DNA of 64,000 nt from Cryptomeria japonica (taxonomy: Eukaryota > Streptophyta > Pinopsida > Cupressales > Cupressaceae), in contig NC_081409.1 in NCBI RefSeq assembly GCF_030272615.1, positions 914,860,340-914,924,339 on the forward strand, read 5' to 3'. The translations under genes were made by a program, and so were the position numbers. Below, piece by piece: positions 1 through 12,043 of the stretch. Positions within the stretch are counted from its first letter, which is position 1. Every line of letters begins with the position of its first letter. The notes beneath the pieces are model-generated. The model searched no databases and was not told the origin of the DNA. It was given only the letters and a program-made list of their open reading frames with translations.

Positions 1-315
1 TCCATGGGCTGCTGAAAACTGTACTTTCAGCCTGCTGATCAGTGTAACAGAAAATTACAGTCTTGTTGTAGAAATCTGCAATTATTCTCCTCATCTCATC
101 TCAATATTGTAAGGTTGTTTCAGTAGTACTGATCATCCCTTCTTTCTGTTTTCATTTGTAATTCCCACTGCATAAGTGGAAGAGGCTGACTTGCCGTCTT
201 CTAAGTTTTGTAATTTAGTTTTTGTATTCTGTCCTCCCGTTGAATAAGTGGTCGAGTGATAAGTTCAATACAATGGTCCTCCCGTTGAAATATGCGGTAG
301 AGTGATAGTTTAATG

Positions 316-3300
316 CATAGTTGAACTACTCGCGACTCGGCTCGACTCGCCAAGCCCCTGGGGCGAAAACTCGGCGAAAACTCGGAAAAACTCGACGAAA
401 AACTCGGCAACTTAAAAACACGCTTAAACTTAGTAAAAAACGCATTTTTTTTGCAATTTTTAATGAGAAGATGCATCCAAAGAGTCAATAAATGATAACA
501 CAAAAGAAACAAGCTGATTCTAGATATATTTAAATGCAAAGTGTCTACAAAATCACATCCTCATGAGGAATGCTGATGGCTGGAAGCTTGAAGCAAAATA
601 GTAAATTACTAAATAGTTTTTGTAAAACCAAAAGTAAATACATCATCACAAATTACAATTACAACTTCCTCTTCCCAGCTCTAGCAAAAACATGGGGAGA
701 GGTAGAACTAGAGGGTCTAGACTGTCTAGTCGTATAAGTCTGCTGTGGGACTGGGCGTGACTGTGCCTCCTCGCTCGGTATGGTTGATTGAGACTCATTC
801 TCCATCCTGGATGAAGCTATGTCTCCACCTGCCTCTGGCACTGGCAATGAATCCTCATCCTCATCCTCATCCTCATCCTCCTCAATGTCATCCAGCCTGA
901 AACCAAATCCACCCCCCTCCTCCATAGCCTGCCTCTCCAAATCAGTGATGTCAGTGTCGGAAAACAATGGAGGCTGCTCCTGTGATGTCCAATCACTGTA
1001 AGGATCTATATCATCCAAGTCAATTGGACCACCTTCTAGTTCCTCTACCTTCTTTACGCGCAATCGAAGATTATATTGCACGTAGACAAGGTCATTGAGC
1101 CGTTTCTGCGCTAACTTGCTCCTCTTCTTCGTGTGGATTGCTTCAAACAAGCTCCAATTGCGCTCACAATTGGATGAACTGCAAGGCTGACATAAGACTC
1201 TGAGGGCAAATTTTTTGAGATGTGGGGTGTTTCCACCCCAATTTTGCCACCAAGCATCTGCAAAATAAATAAAATGGAAAAGTTAGAAAGCAAAGAGAAA
1301 AGAGAAAACATAATTTATCAATCATTTTAGTCTTTAGATCCCAAAATCCAAATGGCAAATGTTATACCTGGGGTTTGAGTGGTTCTTCCTCTCCTAGCCA
1401 GCTCTGAAGAGAATAGCTTACCCCTTCCTCCCTCATAATTTTGGAGCTCACTCACAATGAGGTCTCTCTCCTCAACATCAGGTACCATCCTCTCAATGCA
1501 TGTACTGAGGCCCTCCATGACTTCTCCATTCGAATCTGAGTAAGAACCCCCGAACCTAAAACGAGGGTTGAGGAAGTACCCTGCTGCATGAATGGGTTGG
1601 TGGAGCTGATTGTTCCACCTCCTATCAACAATTTCCCAAATGGGATCAAATTTGAGCCTATCCCCCTTGTAGTAATTTTTGATAGACTCTTTGGCCCTAT
1701 CCATGGCCTCATAAAGATATCCCATTGGGGTTTTATCCCCATCCACCAAGCGAAGAACTCGAACCAAGGGCTCTGACACCTACAATTGAAAAATACAAAT
1801 TACAAAAAGATCAAAATTTAAATAATGAAGTTACAAATTAGTAATGAGAGACTTGAATCAAAAATAACTAAAATTTAAAAATTAAAGTTTTGAAGTAACA
1901 ACCTTCACAATCTCTGCAGCCCTTTGTGCAAATTGGTTGTCGAAGACTATGCATGCGACAGCCTCTCCTTCAGGCTTCTTTGAATAAGGTGAGTTAAGCC
2001 ATTCTCCACTCACAAACATTTGTTTCAAAGAAGTCAATGCAGCAAGAATGCTTTGCAACGTCAAGAAAATCGTTGCAAACCTTGTGACACCAGCTCTCAC
2101 CAAATCTTTCCCTTGCATGTGTTGTCTCATCAAATTTAGGACCCAAGGGTGATTGTAGATATATTTAGTGATCCTCCTTGCATCTTCCACAACTGGAGTC
2201 ACCCACTCAAGTTTTCCTATGTCCTCCAAAAGAAGGTCAAGGACATGTGCTGCACAAGGTGTCCAAAAAAGAGTGGGGTGCCTCTCTTGGAGGATTCTTC
2301 CTGCAAAAGAAGAATTTATTCTTAAGAAATATGCAACCAAGTAAAACAAAGCCCACAACAAATGAGAATATTGCTAATGCCTAAAGGTGATAATTCAAAA
2401 GGATTCTACCTGCTGACACATATGCTGCTGCATTATCTGTGATGATTTGCACCACATTCTCTACCCCCACCTCCATGATGACACGCTCCAACATTCCAGC
2501 CAATGTTTCTGCATTTTTCACCTTGTTGGAGGCATCGACAGATTTCAAGAACACTACATTGTCCTTGCAAGCGACCAAAAAATTGATGATGGTGCGGTTC
2601 TTGCCATCTGTCCACCCATCAGAAAGAATGGTGCAGCCATAATTTGCCCAATCAATTTTTTGATCCTCCATCACTTCTCTTGCCCTAGCAACTGCATTTG
2701 TGAGCAACCTGTAAATGCAAAGTGAAATTAGGTATTAGTACACAATTTTGATTTAATAAACAAGAAATCTAAAAAATAATTAAAAATGAAATCAAGTGGA
2801 CTATGTAGTAATTTACTAACCTCCCACTCAAATCCCTGCGAGAAGGGGCCTTGTACCCCTTTCCTGAAACTGTCATAGCAGTCACCAAATTCAACCAATA
2901 AGCATTCTCCGCCACATTGAATGCAATGTTGTTGAAGTACCAAAAATCGGCAACTGCAATGTCAGTTTTCTCATGTACCTCCTTATTCCATCCACTAGCC
3001 TCTAATGATGGTTGTCCTCCAGGTGTGTTTCTGGGCACAAAATAATCACCTATCGAACTTGATCGTTGTGATGGAAGTGGAACAGGGCCCCGGCCAGGTA
3101 CTCTACTAGAGGAAGCAGAAGCAATGGGTGAGCTGATGGTCGGTTTGCGGATACGTGGGCCACGCCGAGAGCCCACTATGCCCTCAAGTGCTTCTTCTTC
3201 CTCTTCAAGGTCAATAGAAACACCTTGAGATTCAGCTATGGCTGATCTCATGGCTAGTTTTGCCCTCTCCCTTTGCAGTTTCTTCTCTTCCCCAGCTGCA

Positions 3301-4233
3301 AGTAGGGTATTCATTTGTCTTTTTATTTCTTCATTGGTCCCAGGGCATGCTCTAGCATCATGCCTATCTATTCCTGCAAGGTGGTATTTGAGGCGGTTGA
3401 TGCCTCCATGAAGTATTCTCTCACACTGTATGCATATAATTGACCCAGGATCGGGTCCCTCATAGGCATACCTCCATGCCCCATCTCTAGCACCTCTAGG
3501 ACGGGTGCCTATAAATCCAGATGGGCATGGATCTAGTGGCCATTGCTCCCTTGCCATGATTAATGCTTACTTAACCTACACATACAAAGTGCAAAAAAAA
3601 ATTAACATTTTAGTTAAACAATTTAGCACTAAGCAAACTATCTACATTAGTTTAAATAAATTTAGACATCATTCGAAGTTTTTTTAAAAAAAAAGTAGGG
3701 TTTGAATTTTTTTTTGAAAACTAGATTCTTCAAAAAAATTGTGAAAATTCAACAAGAATTGTGTTAAATCTTGTGTAAATAACTTAGAAATGATTTAGAC
3801 TATCTAGGAATCATTTGTAATCAATCTAAATGCAACAAAAAATAAACAAATTGTTTTAAAAAAGCATAGAAAAAAAATTAAAAAACTTACTTGGAATCTG
3901 ATTTTCCCTTCAAATCCCCTTCAAATCCCCTTCAAATCCACTTGGAATCACTCAATAACCACCCCAAATCACCTTCCAAGCCTTCCAAATGAGTTTCCCC
4001 CTTCTTAGCCCAAAACACAATTGAAAAACAAAAAAACAAATGAGTTTTAAGCCGTTTTCGGCTGTATACAAAACACGGGCGAGTTTTTAGCAAAAACTCG
4101 CCGAGTTTTTGGCAAAAACTCGCCAAAAACTCTGCGAGTTTCCTGGCGAGTAGAAGTCGTTACTACTCGCCAGGGGCAAAAACTCGGCGAGTTTTTGTGA
4201 CTCGCCGAGTATTCGGCGAGTTTGTCATCTATG
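316..4233 (-). mobile_element. Complete hAT-superfamily DNA transposon (3918 bp), probably autonomous
   Basis: The element is flanked by a perfect 8-bp target duplication, GTTTAATG, at 308-315 and 4234-4241. Eight bp is the hAT hallmark. The 3' LTR of the host retroelement (around 18985) has one copy of this site with no insertion. Terminal inverted repeats begin CATAG and match at 14 of the first 18 positions. Both subterminal regions (about 325-400 and 4075-4225) are packed with ACTCG/CGAGT words, often as GGCGAGT or ACTCGCC, which resembles the subterminal transposase-binding clusters of Ac/Tam3-type elements. The minus strand encodes a five-exon transposase with all exons in frame. Confidence 0.95.
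659..3557 (-). CDS. hAT transposase (BED zinc finger, DUF659, hAT dimerisation domain), five exons, intact
   Basis: Exons on the minus strand are 3557-2821, 2708-2410, 2300-1903, 1779-1368 and 1257-659. Each intron is GT..AG, and the summed length is 2445 bases, giving 814 codons plus stop with no interruption. Near the N-terminus C42, C45, H59 and H66 form a BED-type zinc finger. It is followed by a DUF659 transposase core containing SDGWTDGKNRTIINFLV and ITDNAA. The last exon carries the hAT C-terminal dimerisation motif (LCQPCSSSNCERNWSLFE) and an acidic tail rich in Glu/Asp. In this family the protein binds the element ends and performs cut-and-paste transposition in the nucleus. ATG 3557 is chosen because it precedes the BED finger and the 5' region upstream is AT-rich with stops. 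The exon structure is inferred from splice consensus and phase, not from transcripts. Confidence 0.92.
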
Positions 4234-4583
4234 GTTTAATGTAATGTCTTCTCCCTGAAATACGCGGTTGAGTGATTGAACTTCAATTTATTGTAATTTT
4301 CCCTTGGTCGGTTTACCGCCAAGAGCTTTGGTTTCTATCCTGTTGGATAAGCAGAAGGGGCTGGCTTGCCGCCCATGCATTGTAATTTTCAGTTTGATTA
4401 TTATTGCTAACAATCCCCGGAACACCGTATGCTCTCACCCTCCCAGTCTGGGCTCTCGGTGAACAAAAGGTGGAAGGGTTCCCTTTCAGTTGTTTGGTTT
4501 ATTCCTCTAACCTTAACGGGTTATTTGTTGTGGATGAATTGTTATTGGTCTAAAAATAAAAAAAAATTAGTGGGATATTACAG

Positions 4584-4598
4584 TGGTATCAGAGCTGG
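4584..4598 (+). promoter_or_regulatory. Primer-binding site, tRNA-iMet type
   Basis: TGGTATCAGAGCTGG begins two bases after the 5' LTR end. It matches the 3' end of plant initiator-methionine tRNA in its first 12 bases. Confidence 0.9.
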
Positions 4599-6277
4599 TT
4601 TTCCTGCCAGCCTGTGAGAGTCAGTGGGTTTAGAAGTCTCCATGAGTGACAGAGACGTCAGATACTACAACAGAGAGCAGAAGAGACAACAGTTTTAGGT
4701 TCCGATAGTGCCGGAAGAGGATACTTTCTCAGAAGTACTGAGAAACAGAGGAAAGGATATTGATACTTCAGATTTAGTGGATTCAATGGCAGATAAGACT
4801 ACAGAAACAAATGAGGCACCTGACAAGAAGGCAGAGAGGCAATTCAATGCCATGATGGACATGATGTCTTTACTGCTGGCAAAGCTCAACTAGAACGTTG
4901 TTGGGGTCCCTAATCAGCCCAACAATGGACTGGAAGCCAACACTTCTAACACTCCTGTAGGCAATAGAAATGGGAGTAACAATGGAGGTTCAGCCCCAAG
5001 GCCTTTACAACTTGTCTTTTTGCCAAAAGAAGTACAACAAGCTGAAACAGAGATACCCACAGCTGATGAGATAAGAAATAGCTACATGGAGTATGCTTCC
5101 CTTCCCGGTGAGATCCGAGATATCCTAACTCTGGATCAATTCATGAATCAGAAAATGAAAAGAGGAAGGAGGAATGACTACAAGTTTGCTACCCCAAGAG
5201 ATTTCCAGCAAGCTCTTGGAAGAGTGACCTTAGCACACTTTGATGGGAGTGCTAAGAGTACTGCCAGAGCATGGGTACACAAGTTGGACAATTACTTGTC
5301 CTTGAGACCGATGCCGGAGGAGGACGCCATCAAGTTTGCTACCTTGCACTTGGATGGAGTGGCCCACGAATGGTGGTACCATGGGTTGATCACCCTTGGT
5401 CACAACTTAGTCACCACTTACGCTGATTTCACTAACAAGCTAATTGAGAGATTTGACACCAGAGATCTAGAAGTGAAGTTTAGAGAACTTGCACAACTAA
5501 GGTAGCAAGGTTCATTGGACACTTACGTGACTGAATTCCATAACTTGTCAGTCATGGTGAGTAGCATATCAGAGAAGCGATTGGTTGTCCTTTTCACTGA
5601 AGGACTTGAAGAACTTGTTATCACAAAAGCTTGCACCCTTGCTGAGCTATGAACTCAACAACCTTGTGAAACATGGAAACAACCCTGAAGTGTGGGACCT
5701 TGTGCAAGGGGTTGAATCTCCGGAGAAGGCCGGCTTCCTTCTTTATCTAGGTGCAGGTGTTGAACCAACTCAACACTTCAAAGTTAATTCCGAAGCCTAC
5801 CCTAACAACTTGCAAAGGAAAAGAGAAGAGAGAAATTGTTTGAAAACAAAGGGAGGTGATGCACCAAGAAGAGATAGTTCCTCTCCCTACTGAAATGACA
5901 CAAGTAATTAACTGAAACACCCTGAAGATGCACAACTTTCAGTTATATGAGTAACCCCAATGCATAGATGAAGGTTAGAATCCGTTGAATGCCAAGAGGG
6001 GAGAAGGATTCCCACAAGTCACACTCAGAAAACCAGTTAACACAGCATATATTAAGAGAAAGAGCCACAACATGCACCTATGATGAAGGTAAGAAAGCAT
6101 ACACAACATACATAGGTTGAAAGAAGGCAAGAATAGTGTTCTTCAATTAATCATAAGGCCAAACGCCAATCTTACAGTTGCAGAAATGCAAAGATTACAA
6201 GTCTTCAAGAGAAGAGGATAGCATAAGAAAACTCAAGGCAACAGGGAGAGAACCCCTTACAATGAGGCTTAACAGCC

Positions 6278-6286
6278 TTATATAGA
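6278..6286 (-). promoter_or_regulatory. TATA box of the reversed solo LTR
   Basis: CTATATAAG on the minus strand lies between the GC-rich repeat array (U3, to the right) and the remaining 0.65 kb of LTR (R-U5, to the left). This is the expected position for the LTR promoter. Confidence 0.6.
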
Positions 6287-6619
6287 AAAAAAAAAAGGGT
6301 TACAATGGTGATCATGACCGCTGCATGTCAGTCTGGAGGTGCAGGGAAGTGCATGCACTTGACTTGTACATGCAAGCAACCTAGCCATACCCACAAAGTG
6401 CAATCCTGAGAAGGTGGATTGACTGACCCTCCAAATTCAGGCATGACATAAGTCACCCAGCATGGCCCCGTACCTCCTTTGATGGAAATCCTGCCAAAAA
6501 CATTAAATGCACCCTTGTGGCTCCACAAAAAAAAGTGCATAAGTCACCAAAACTGTCAGAGCATTTAAAGCTTTGAGTGTCGATCACGCCATCCGGAAGT
6601 GTTGCAAGTCGGAAGTAGT

Positions 6620-7115
6620 TTGAAAAACTTCAGAGACCGGGGTCTCCGTAGTTGGGCAAGGAACTTCGGAACCTGGGGGTTCCGGAGTTCCGGGGTTGAA
6701 GACTTAGGAACTTGGGGAACTTTGGGGACCGAGGTTTCCGTAGTTGGGGAACTTCGGGGACCGGAGTCTCCGTAGTTGGACAAGGAACTTTGGCACTTGG
6801 GGGTTCCGGAGTTCCGGGGTAGAAGACTAAGGAACTTCGGAACCTGGGGGTTCCGGAGTTCCAGGGTAGAAGACTTAGGAACTTGGGGAACTTCAGAGAC
6901 TGGGGTCTCCGTAGTTGGGGAACTTCGGGGACCGGGGTCTCCATAGTTGGACAAGGAACTTCGGAACCTGGGGGTTTCGGAGTTCCAGGGTAGAAGATAG
7001 AAGAAAAGCTAAGGGAAGGGAGGGAACTTTGGAGACTTGGAGTTCCGGAGTTCCAGAGTAGGAAAGAAAGAAGCTAAGGTAAAGAAACTCGGAACCTCGG
7101 GGTTCCGAAGTTTCG
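6620..7115 (-). repeat. Tandem repeat array in the U3 of the solo LTR
   Basis: GC-rich units repeat the words GGTTCCGGAGTTCC, GGGGAACTTCGG and GGTCTCCGTAGTTGG at irregular spacing. Six copies of the GTTCCGGAGTTCC core occur near 6686, 6806, 6850, 6974, 7043 and 7102. The array sits upstream of the TATA box in LTR orientation. Open frames across it are repeat artefacts. Confidence 0.8.
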
Positions 7116-7640
7116 AGCTAGAGAAAGAGAGGGCCAAAGAACTTCCGACAAGACAACACTTCAAACCATGATTTCATTGCTTTTCTCCTTAATCAACTGG
7201 GCAGCGCTGGTCCATGGAACATATCTCCGATCGGTTCTCCAGGGTGTCGTAAAATACAACAGAACCATTGAGAGGATGGGTCAAAGCTTTTGATCCACCC
7301 ACCCTGGCAGAAGCTATAAAAAAATCTAGAAGTATGGAGTTGGCTGCCCCAAAGAGTAAAATTCAGTCCAACCTTTCCCTTTCAGAAAGGATAAGAAGAA
7401 GTTCACGAATCAGACCAAGAAGTTCTCTCCGCGTATGGATGATGGGCTTCGTCAAGAGCTCCGGAGAAAGAATCTATGTTACTCTTGCAGAGAACCTTGG
7501 GTTCCCGGGCATAGGTGCCATGGAAAGGGGAATTTGCATCAGATGGAATGCTATTCGGAAGATGGATCAGATTCTGAAACTTCAGAACAGCAGACTGAAG
7601 TTGAGGACAGCGAGTTTGAAGAGGCTCCTGAAGGGCCTGA

Positions 7641-9660
7641 ATTTGGGTCAGAAGATAGAGGAGTGGTTGCTCAACTCTCGAGCATTCACAAAAATGAGTC
7701 TTTTAGAGTTCAGGGTGTGATTGGAGAGCATCGTGTCATAGCTCTCATTGACACAGGTGCAACACACAACTTCATTGATGAAAGGATTGTTGCAAAAAAG
7801 GGACTAGTGGCAGAGGAAGTTGAGGGCTTCAAAGTCATGGTAGCAGATGGCTCCACTATATCCTGTAACAGAATGATTTCCAACATGTCTCTGAAGTTGG
7901 GAAATCATGAAATCAGAGATGATTTCTTTGTGGTAAGCATTGGAGGGATTGATGATGCAGTCCTCGGGATTCAATGGCTGAGATCTCTTGGTGAGATCAC
8001 ATTGAACCTACAAACCATGGAGCTGAAATTCATGTCGGAAGGGAAAAAGGTAGTTTTGAGAGGAATGTCGCATGGGGGACTTATAGTTGTATCCTTGAAA
8101 AGAATGGAAAGACTGATCCGCCACAATCAGGTGGAGTGGGCAGCGGAGTGTTTGATAATGCCTTCCAATCCATTGGTGGATAAGGGCAGCTATTCCTCAG
8201 ATATTTCAGCTATGGTCAAGGATAGAAGCAAGATCATGGTAATGCCTTCAGAACCACAACAAGAGCACTGAAATTATCCTATCGACATCCAAGCTTTGAT
8301 AACTAAGAGAAGCAAGGTGTTCGAAAACCCACCTCCTGGTAGACCTCCTGAAAGAGGTGCCGAGCACATTATTGAGCTTGAGGAAGGAGCTAAGCCAGTC
8401 ATGACTACTCCTTACCGATACCCAAAAAAACAGAAGGATGAGATTGAGAAAGCAATTCAGGAATTGCTTGACATGGGTTACATCCGGCCTAGCAAAAGCC
8501 CCTTTGCTTCGACTGTTGTTTTGGTGAGAAAGAAGGATGGGACCATGCGCATGTGTGTGAATTACAGAGCCCTGAATCCGAAAACCATCAAGAATCGGTA
8601 TCCTATTTCGAGGATTGATGAGCTCATTGATGAGCTACATGGGGCAGTGTTTTTCTCCAAGATTGACCTCAGATCGGGGTACCATCAGATTAGAATGAGA
8701 GCTTCGGATGTGGAGAAGACTGCTTTTAGGTGCCACTTTGGGCATTTTGAGTTCGTAGTCATGCCCTTTGGTTTGACTAATGCTCCTGCTACATTTCAGT
8801 CATGCATGAACAAAATCTTCGAAGAACAGTTGAGGAAGTTTGTTTTGATATTTTTTGATGACATCCTAATATTCAACAGATCTTGGAAAGAACATCTTCA
8901 ACAGTTGGATGAAGTGTTGGGCATACTAGAATCTGAATCCTTGTTTGCCAAGGAATTATATGTGAATTTGGGATGGAAGAGTTGCTCTATCTTGGTCACA
9001 TTATCAGTGCAGGTGGTGTGAAGGTAGACCCTGAAAAGATTAGAGCTATCATTGATTGGCCTACCCCCGAAAACATAACACATCTAAGGGGATTTTTGGG
9101 ATTATGTGGATTCTATCAAAGGTTTGTAAAGGTATATTCTCAGTTGGCTGCCCCCCTTACAGATCTTACCAAGAAAGGGGCTTTTGAATGGTCCGAAAAG
9201 GCACAGACAACATTTGAGTAGTTTAAGAGGATCATGAGCTCCTGCCCAGTTTTAGCATTGCCTGATTTCACCAAGCCATTTGAGCTACAATGTGATGCAT
9301 CTGGAGAAGGTGCTGGTGCGGTCCTCATGTAGGATAAGCACCCTATAGTTTTTGAGAGCAGAAAGTTGAGAGGTCCTGAGAGACTATATTCCATTTATGA
9401 CAAGGAAATGCTTGCCATAATGCATGTTCTTGCAAAATTTAGACAATATCTGGTGGGGAGTAAGTTCATTGTTAAGACTGATCACAACAGTCTTAAACAC
9501 TTAATGCATCAGAAGGTTCTGAATGAGAGACATCAGAAATGGGTGAGTAAGCTACAAGCTTACGACTTCGATATTGAGTATGTTAAAGGAAAAAACAATG
9601 TGGTGGCAGATGCCTTATCCAGGAGACCCCATATAAGCTCACTCTGCGAGCTTACTGCTG
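7641..9660 (+). pseudogene. Chromovirus protease, reverse transcriptase and RNase H (broken)
   Basis: The retropepsin motif ALIDTGATHNFID is at about 7740-7780. The reverse transcriptase follows a TGA at 8269 and contains VNYRALNPKTIKNRYP, SKIDLRSGYHQI, MPFGLTNAPATFQ and the catalytic FFDDIL motif near 8850. A single-base frameshift at about 8955-8962 moves the frame to the connection domain (LGHIISAGGVKVDPEKI). RNase H continues with TAG at 9219 and 9330 (both where glutamine is expected) and contains YDKEMLAIMHVLAKFRQYL and the DALSRRP end. Normally these domains cleave the polyprotein and copy element RNA to DNA. This copy is inactive. Confidence 0.92.
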
Positions 9661-11120
9661 GTTGGAGGGAGTTATTGCTTGCTGATTATGCCAAAAATCA
9701 GTTTGCAATCAGCCTTATAGAGGGTACTTTTCATGATGAAAGGTACAAATTGGTTGAGAAGTTGATACTGTACAAGGGAAGAATCTTTATAGTACCTGAA
9801 TCTAAGTTAAAAGAGAAGATTTTGAAGACTTTCCATGACATCCCCCTTGTTGGTCACCAAGGTTATTTCAAAACATACAGGCAGATCCGGGAGAGATTCT
9901 CCTGGAAGGGGCTTAAAAATGATGTTTTGAGGTACATTAAAGAGTGTCGTACATGTCAGAAGAACAAAGATGAGCACACTCTACTAGCTGGTTTGTTACA
10001 ACCCTTGCCTATTCCTGGTCAAAAATGGGAAAGTATTTCCATGGATTTCATCACGGGGTTGCCTTGGGCTCAAGGGAAGGATAGTATCTATGTGGTGGTG
10101 TACAGACTCACAAAGTTTGCTCACTTCTTCGCTATCATCAGCTCTTTTACAGCAGCTCAAGTTGCTGAAGTGTTCTTCCGGGAGGTGTTCAGATTGCATG
10201 GTTTACCGAAGAACATTGTGAGTGATAGGGACAACAAGTTCCTAAGTGCTTTTTGGCAGGAGATTTTCAGATTGTGTGGTACTGTGCTCACCCCAAGCAC
10301 CAGTTATCACCCTCAAACTGATGGGCAGACCGAGATAGTGAATAAGTGGTTGGAAGGTTATCTTAGAAACTATGTCTCAGAGCAACAGAATACTTGGGTG
10401 AGACGGCTTCACCTAGGGGAATATTGTTGCAATTCTTCCTATCACATGTCCATTCGGATGTCACCATTCATGGCACTATATGGTTATGAAGCTCCTAGCT
10501 TCGCAAACTTGGTATTCGGTGATAGCAGAACCCCTCAGGCAAAGGATATGATGCAGCAAAGTCAGGATAATTTGAGAATTTTGAGGGACAATCTCCAACA
10601 TGCACAGAATCAGTAGAAGTTGTATGCTGATCAGCAGCGTATTGAGCGCACCTTTGAGGTGGGCGACATGGTTTATTTGAGGCTCCAGCCCTACAGACAG
10701 TCCACTCTCAAGAAGAGTGGGGTTGAGAAATTGAAGCCTCGATTCTATGGGCCTTTCAGAGTCAGCAGAAGGGTTGGAGAAGTGGCTTATGAGTTGGAAT
10801 TACCAGCAAGCAGTAGGATCCATAATGTATTTCATGTGTCTCGCCTTAAGAAGGCTCTGGGATATAATGTTGTTGCCTCAGTTGAGTTACCTCCGCTTGA
10901 TGAGGAGGGAGAGTTGGTTTTGGTTCCAGAAGCTATCCTTGAATTCAGGGAACGAACTTTGAGGAGAAGAGTGATCAGGGAATACTTGCTCAAATGGAAG
11001 AATCTCCCAGCAGAGGATGCTACGTGGGGAAATGAGGAGATTTTATTTCATCCAGCCTTACAGTTGCTCGAGGACAAGCAATTTTGGAGAGGGCGGACTG
11101 TAATGTCCCCTTCTCATTGA
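9661..11120 (+). pseudogene. Chromovirus integrase with C-terminal chromodomain (one nonsense codon)
   Basis: An HHCC zinc-binding region (H..H..C-RTC) lies around 9830-9965. The DDE core follows: D in SMDFITGLP, D in IVSDRDNKF and E in DGQTEIVNKWLEGYLRNY. A TAG at 10614 replaces an expected glutamine (NQ-KLYADQ). The frame then continues through the GPF/Y-type region (KLKPRFYGPFRV) into a chromodomain around 10920-11080 (REYLLKWKNLPAEDATWGN). The stop at 11118-11120 lies inside the 3' LTR, a common chromovirus arrangement. Chromodomains can direct integration to marked chromatin. Confidence 0.92.
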
Positions 11121-11495
11121 TGCTCTTTCAGTGGTCCATTAGCCTATTCCTGAGACCCGTAGGCTAGGTGTGTTGACGGGAATAATCATTATGTTATGTT
11201 GTTATATTATGTTTATGTTGTCGTCGGTAATAATGAGTTACAGCGGTCAGTTAGTTAGCCGACGGGTAGGTAGTTGGAGTCGCGACGGTTGTGTCATACC
11301 CCTTCGGGTATTATATATTGTGTACCTTTTCTTCGAAGTATCATCATCATGATAGTCGTGTCAGATGTAATGTTATAAGCACTTATTGTACATGGACTGT
11401 GGAATTAATACAGAGGCTGGTTATTTAATATATTTCCATTATGTTTTGTGCATTTACTTTCTGCATTTAACCGTTTACCCGAGAGGGCAAACATT

Positions 11496-11508
11496 TGGCG
11501 CCGTTGCC
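11496..11508 (+). promoter_or_regulatory. Primer-binding site, tRNA-Asp type
   Basis: TGGCGCCGTTGCC starts three bases after the 5' LTR. It corresponds to the 3' end of plant tRNA-Asp, the primer used by many Athila/Tat gypsy elements. Confidence 0.75.
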
Positions 11509-11552
11509 TAGACGAACTCGGGAACGGAAGACACGGATGGCGCACAGACACA

Positions 11553-11921
11553 ATGGGCCTACCCGTTGGTGAAGTAAACCCGGAGGCTGATGACGCGCGG
11601 ACAAAACTTTACACAGGAGAAGACACGGCAACGCGAGAATTTTCAATTTTGCTCCAGGTAGCCATTCAGACATACGTTCGACGAGAAGCGGCGGAGGCGG
11701 AAATCCCACCAAGTGCCGTGTGGACAGCGCTGGAGGTTAGCCCGACAGTAAACCGGTTGATGAACTACCTCCCCCGGTTGCTTGCATAGGCATCGCTGGC
11801 ACAACAAGCCCGCTTGGAGGAGATTGCCCAGGAAGAGCGACGACAACAAATCCTGCAACGCTACGAAGAGAACAGCCGACGGGAAACAGAACGAGATGGC
11901 ACTAGGCCAGGAGGAAATTGA
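11553..11921 (+). pseudogene. Small 5' ORF of the nested element, one TAG
   Basis: The frame from ATG 11553 reads GLPVGEVNPEADDA… and is interrupted by TAG at 11787. In the inverted copy the same codon is CAG and the frame is open through EENSRRETEQDGARPGE. The product is short, hydrophilic and helix-rich and has no recognisable family. Conservation in both copies suggests a real element gene or the N-terminal part of gag. Confidence 0.55.
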
Positions 11922-12043
11922 ACCTTGTAATAATCCCGACACATTGCTGATATAAATTGTGGCCGACAGGCAAAATAAAAAATAAAAATAATAAAAGTTT
12001 TTCTGTGTACATGGCGTGTGTTTGTTGCGTATGGAAGTGACTT

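Larger units (their letters stand above)
1..4582 (+). repeat. 5' LTR (3' part) of the chromovirus, split by a hAT insertion
   Basis: Positions 1-315 plus 4242-4582 match 18681-19336 of the 3' LTR almost base for base, which fixes the identity and the LTR 3' end (GGGATATTACA at 4582). The first part of this LTR, about 1.26 kb judged from the 3' copy, is outside the window. The intact 3' LTR shows the empty site of the hAT insertion. Confidence 0.92.
5616..7261 (-). mobile_element. Solo LTR (reverse orientation) inserted in chromovirus gag
   Basis: The 1646-bp segment separates two halves of the gag frame (…GLEE / PLRGW…). It is bounded by 5-bp duplications GAACT (5611-5615) and GAACC (7262-7266). 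Its ends, read on the minus strand, are TGTTGTATTT and GTGATAACA, the TG..CA form of an LTR. A TATA box on the minus strand (CTATATAAG, 6278-6286) and an adjacent U3 tandem array support LTR identity and orientation. No internal region is present, so it is probably the product of LTR-LTR recombination. Confidence 0.8.
4642..7640 (+). pseudogene. Chromovirus gag, broken by nonsense codons and a solo-LTR insertion
   Basis: The reading frame starts at ATG 4642 and continues in the same frame through TAG codons at 4696, 4891 and 5503. It runs up to the insertion at 5616 and resumes after 7261. The capsid-like part lies around 5200-5600 (residues such as HLDGVAHEWWYHGL and a following YADFTNKLIERF). 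A CCHC-like zinc knuckle, CYSCREPWVPGHRC, lies near 7480-7520. All three nonsense codons read as glutamine CAG changed to TAG in family context. Gag packages retrotransposon RNA into virus-like particles; this copy cannot encode a full protein. Confidence 0.85.

Noticed and set aside
819-1001. A plus-strand frame with a serine run
   Set aside because: It is antisense to the acidic Glu/Asp tail of the hAT transposase.
6565-6954. A 129-codon minus-strand frame with PSLSNYGDSGPRSSPTTE-like repeats
   Set aside because: It is produced by the GC-rich tandem array in the solo LTR.
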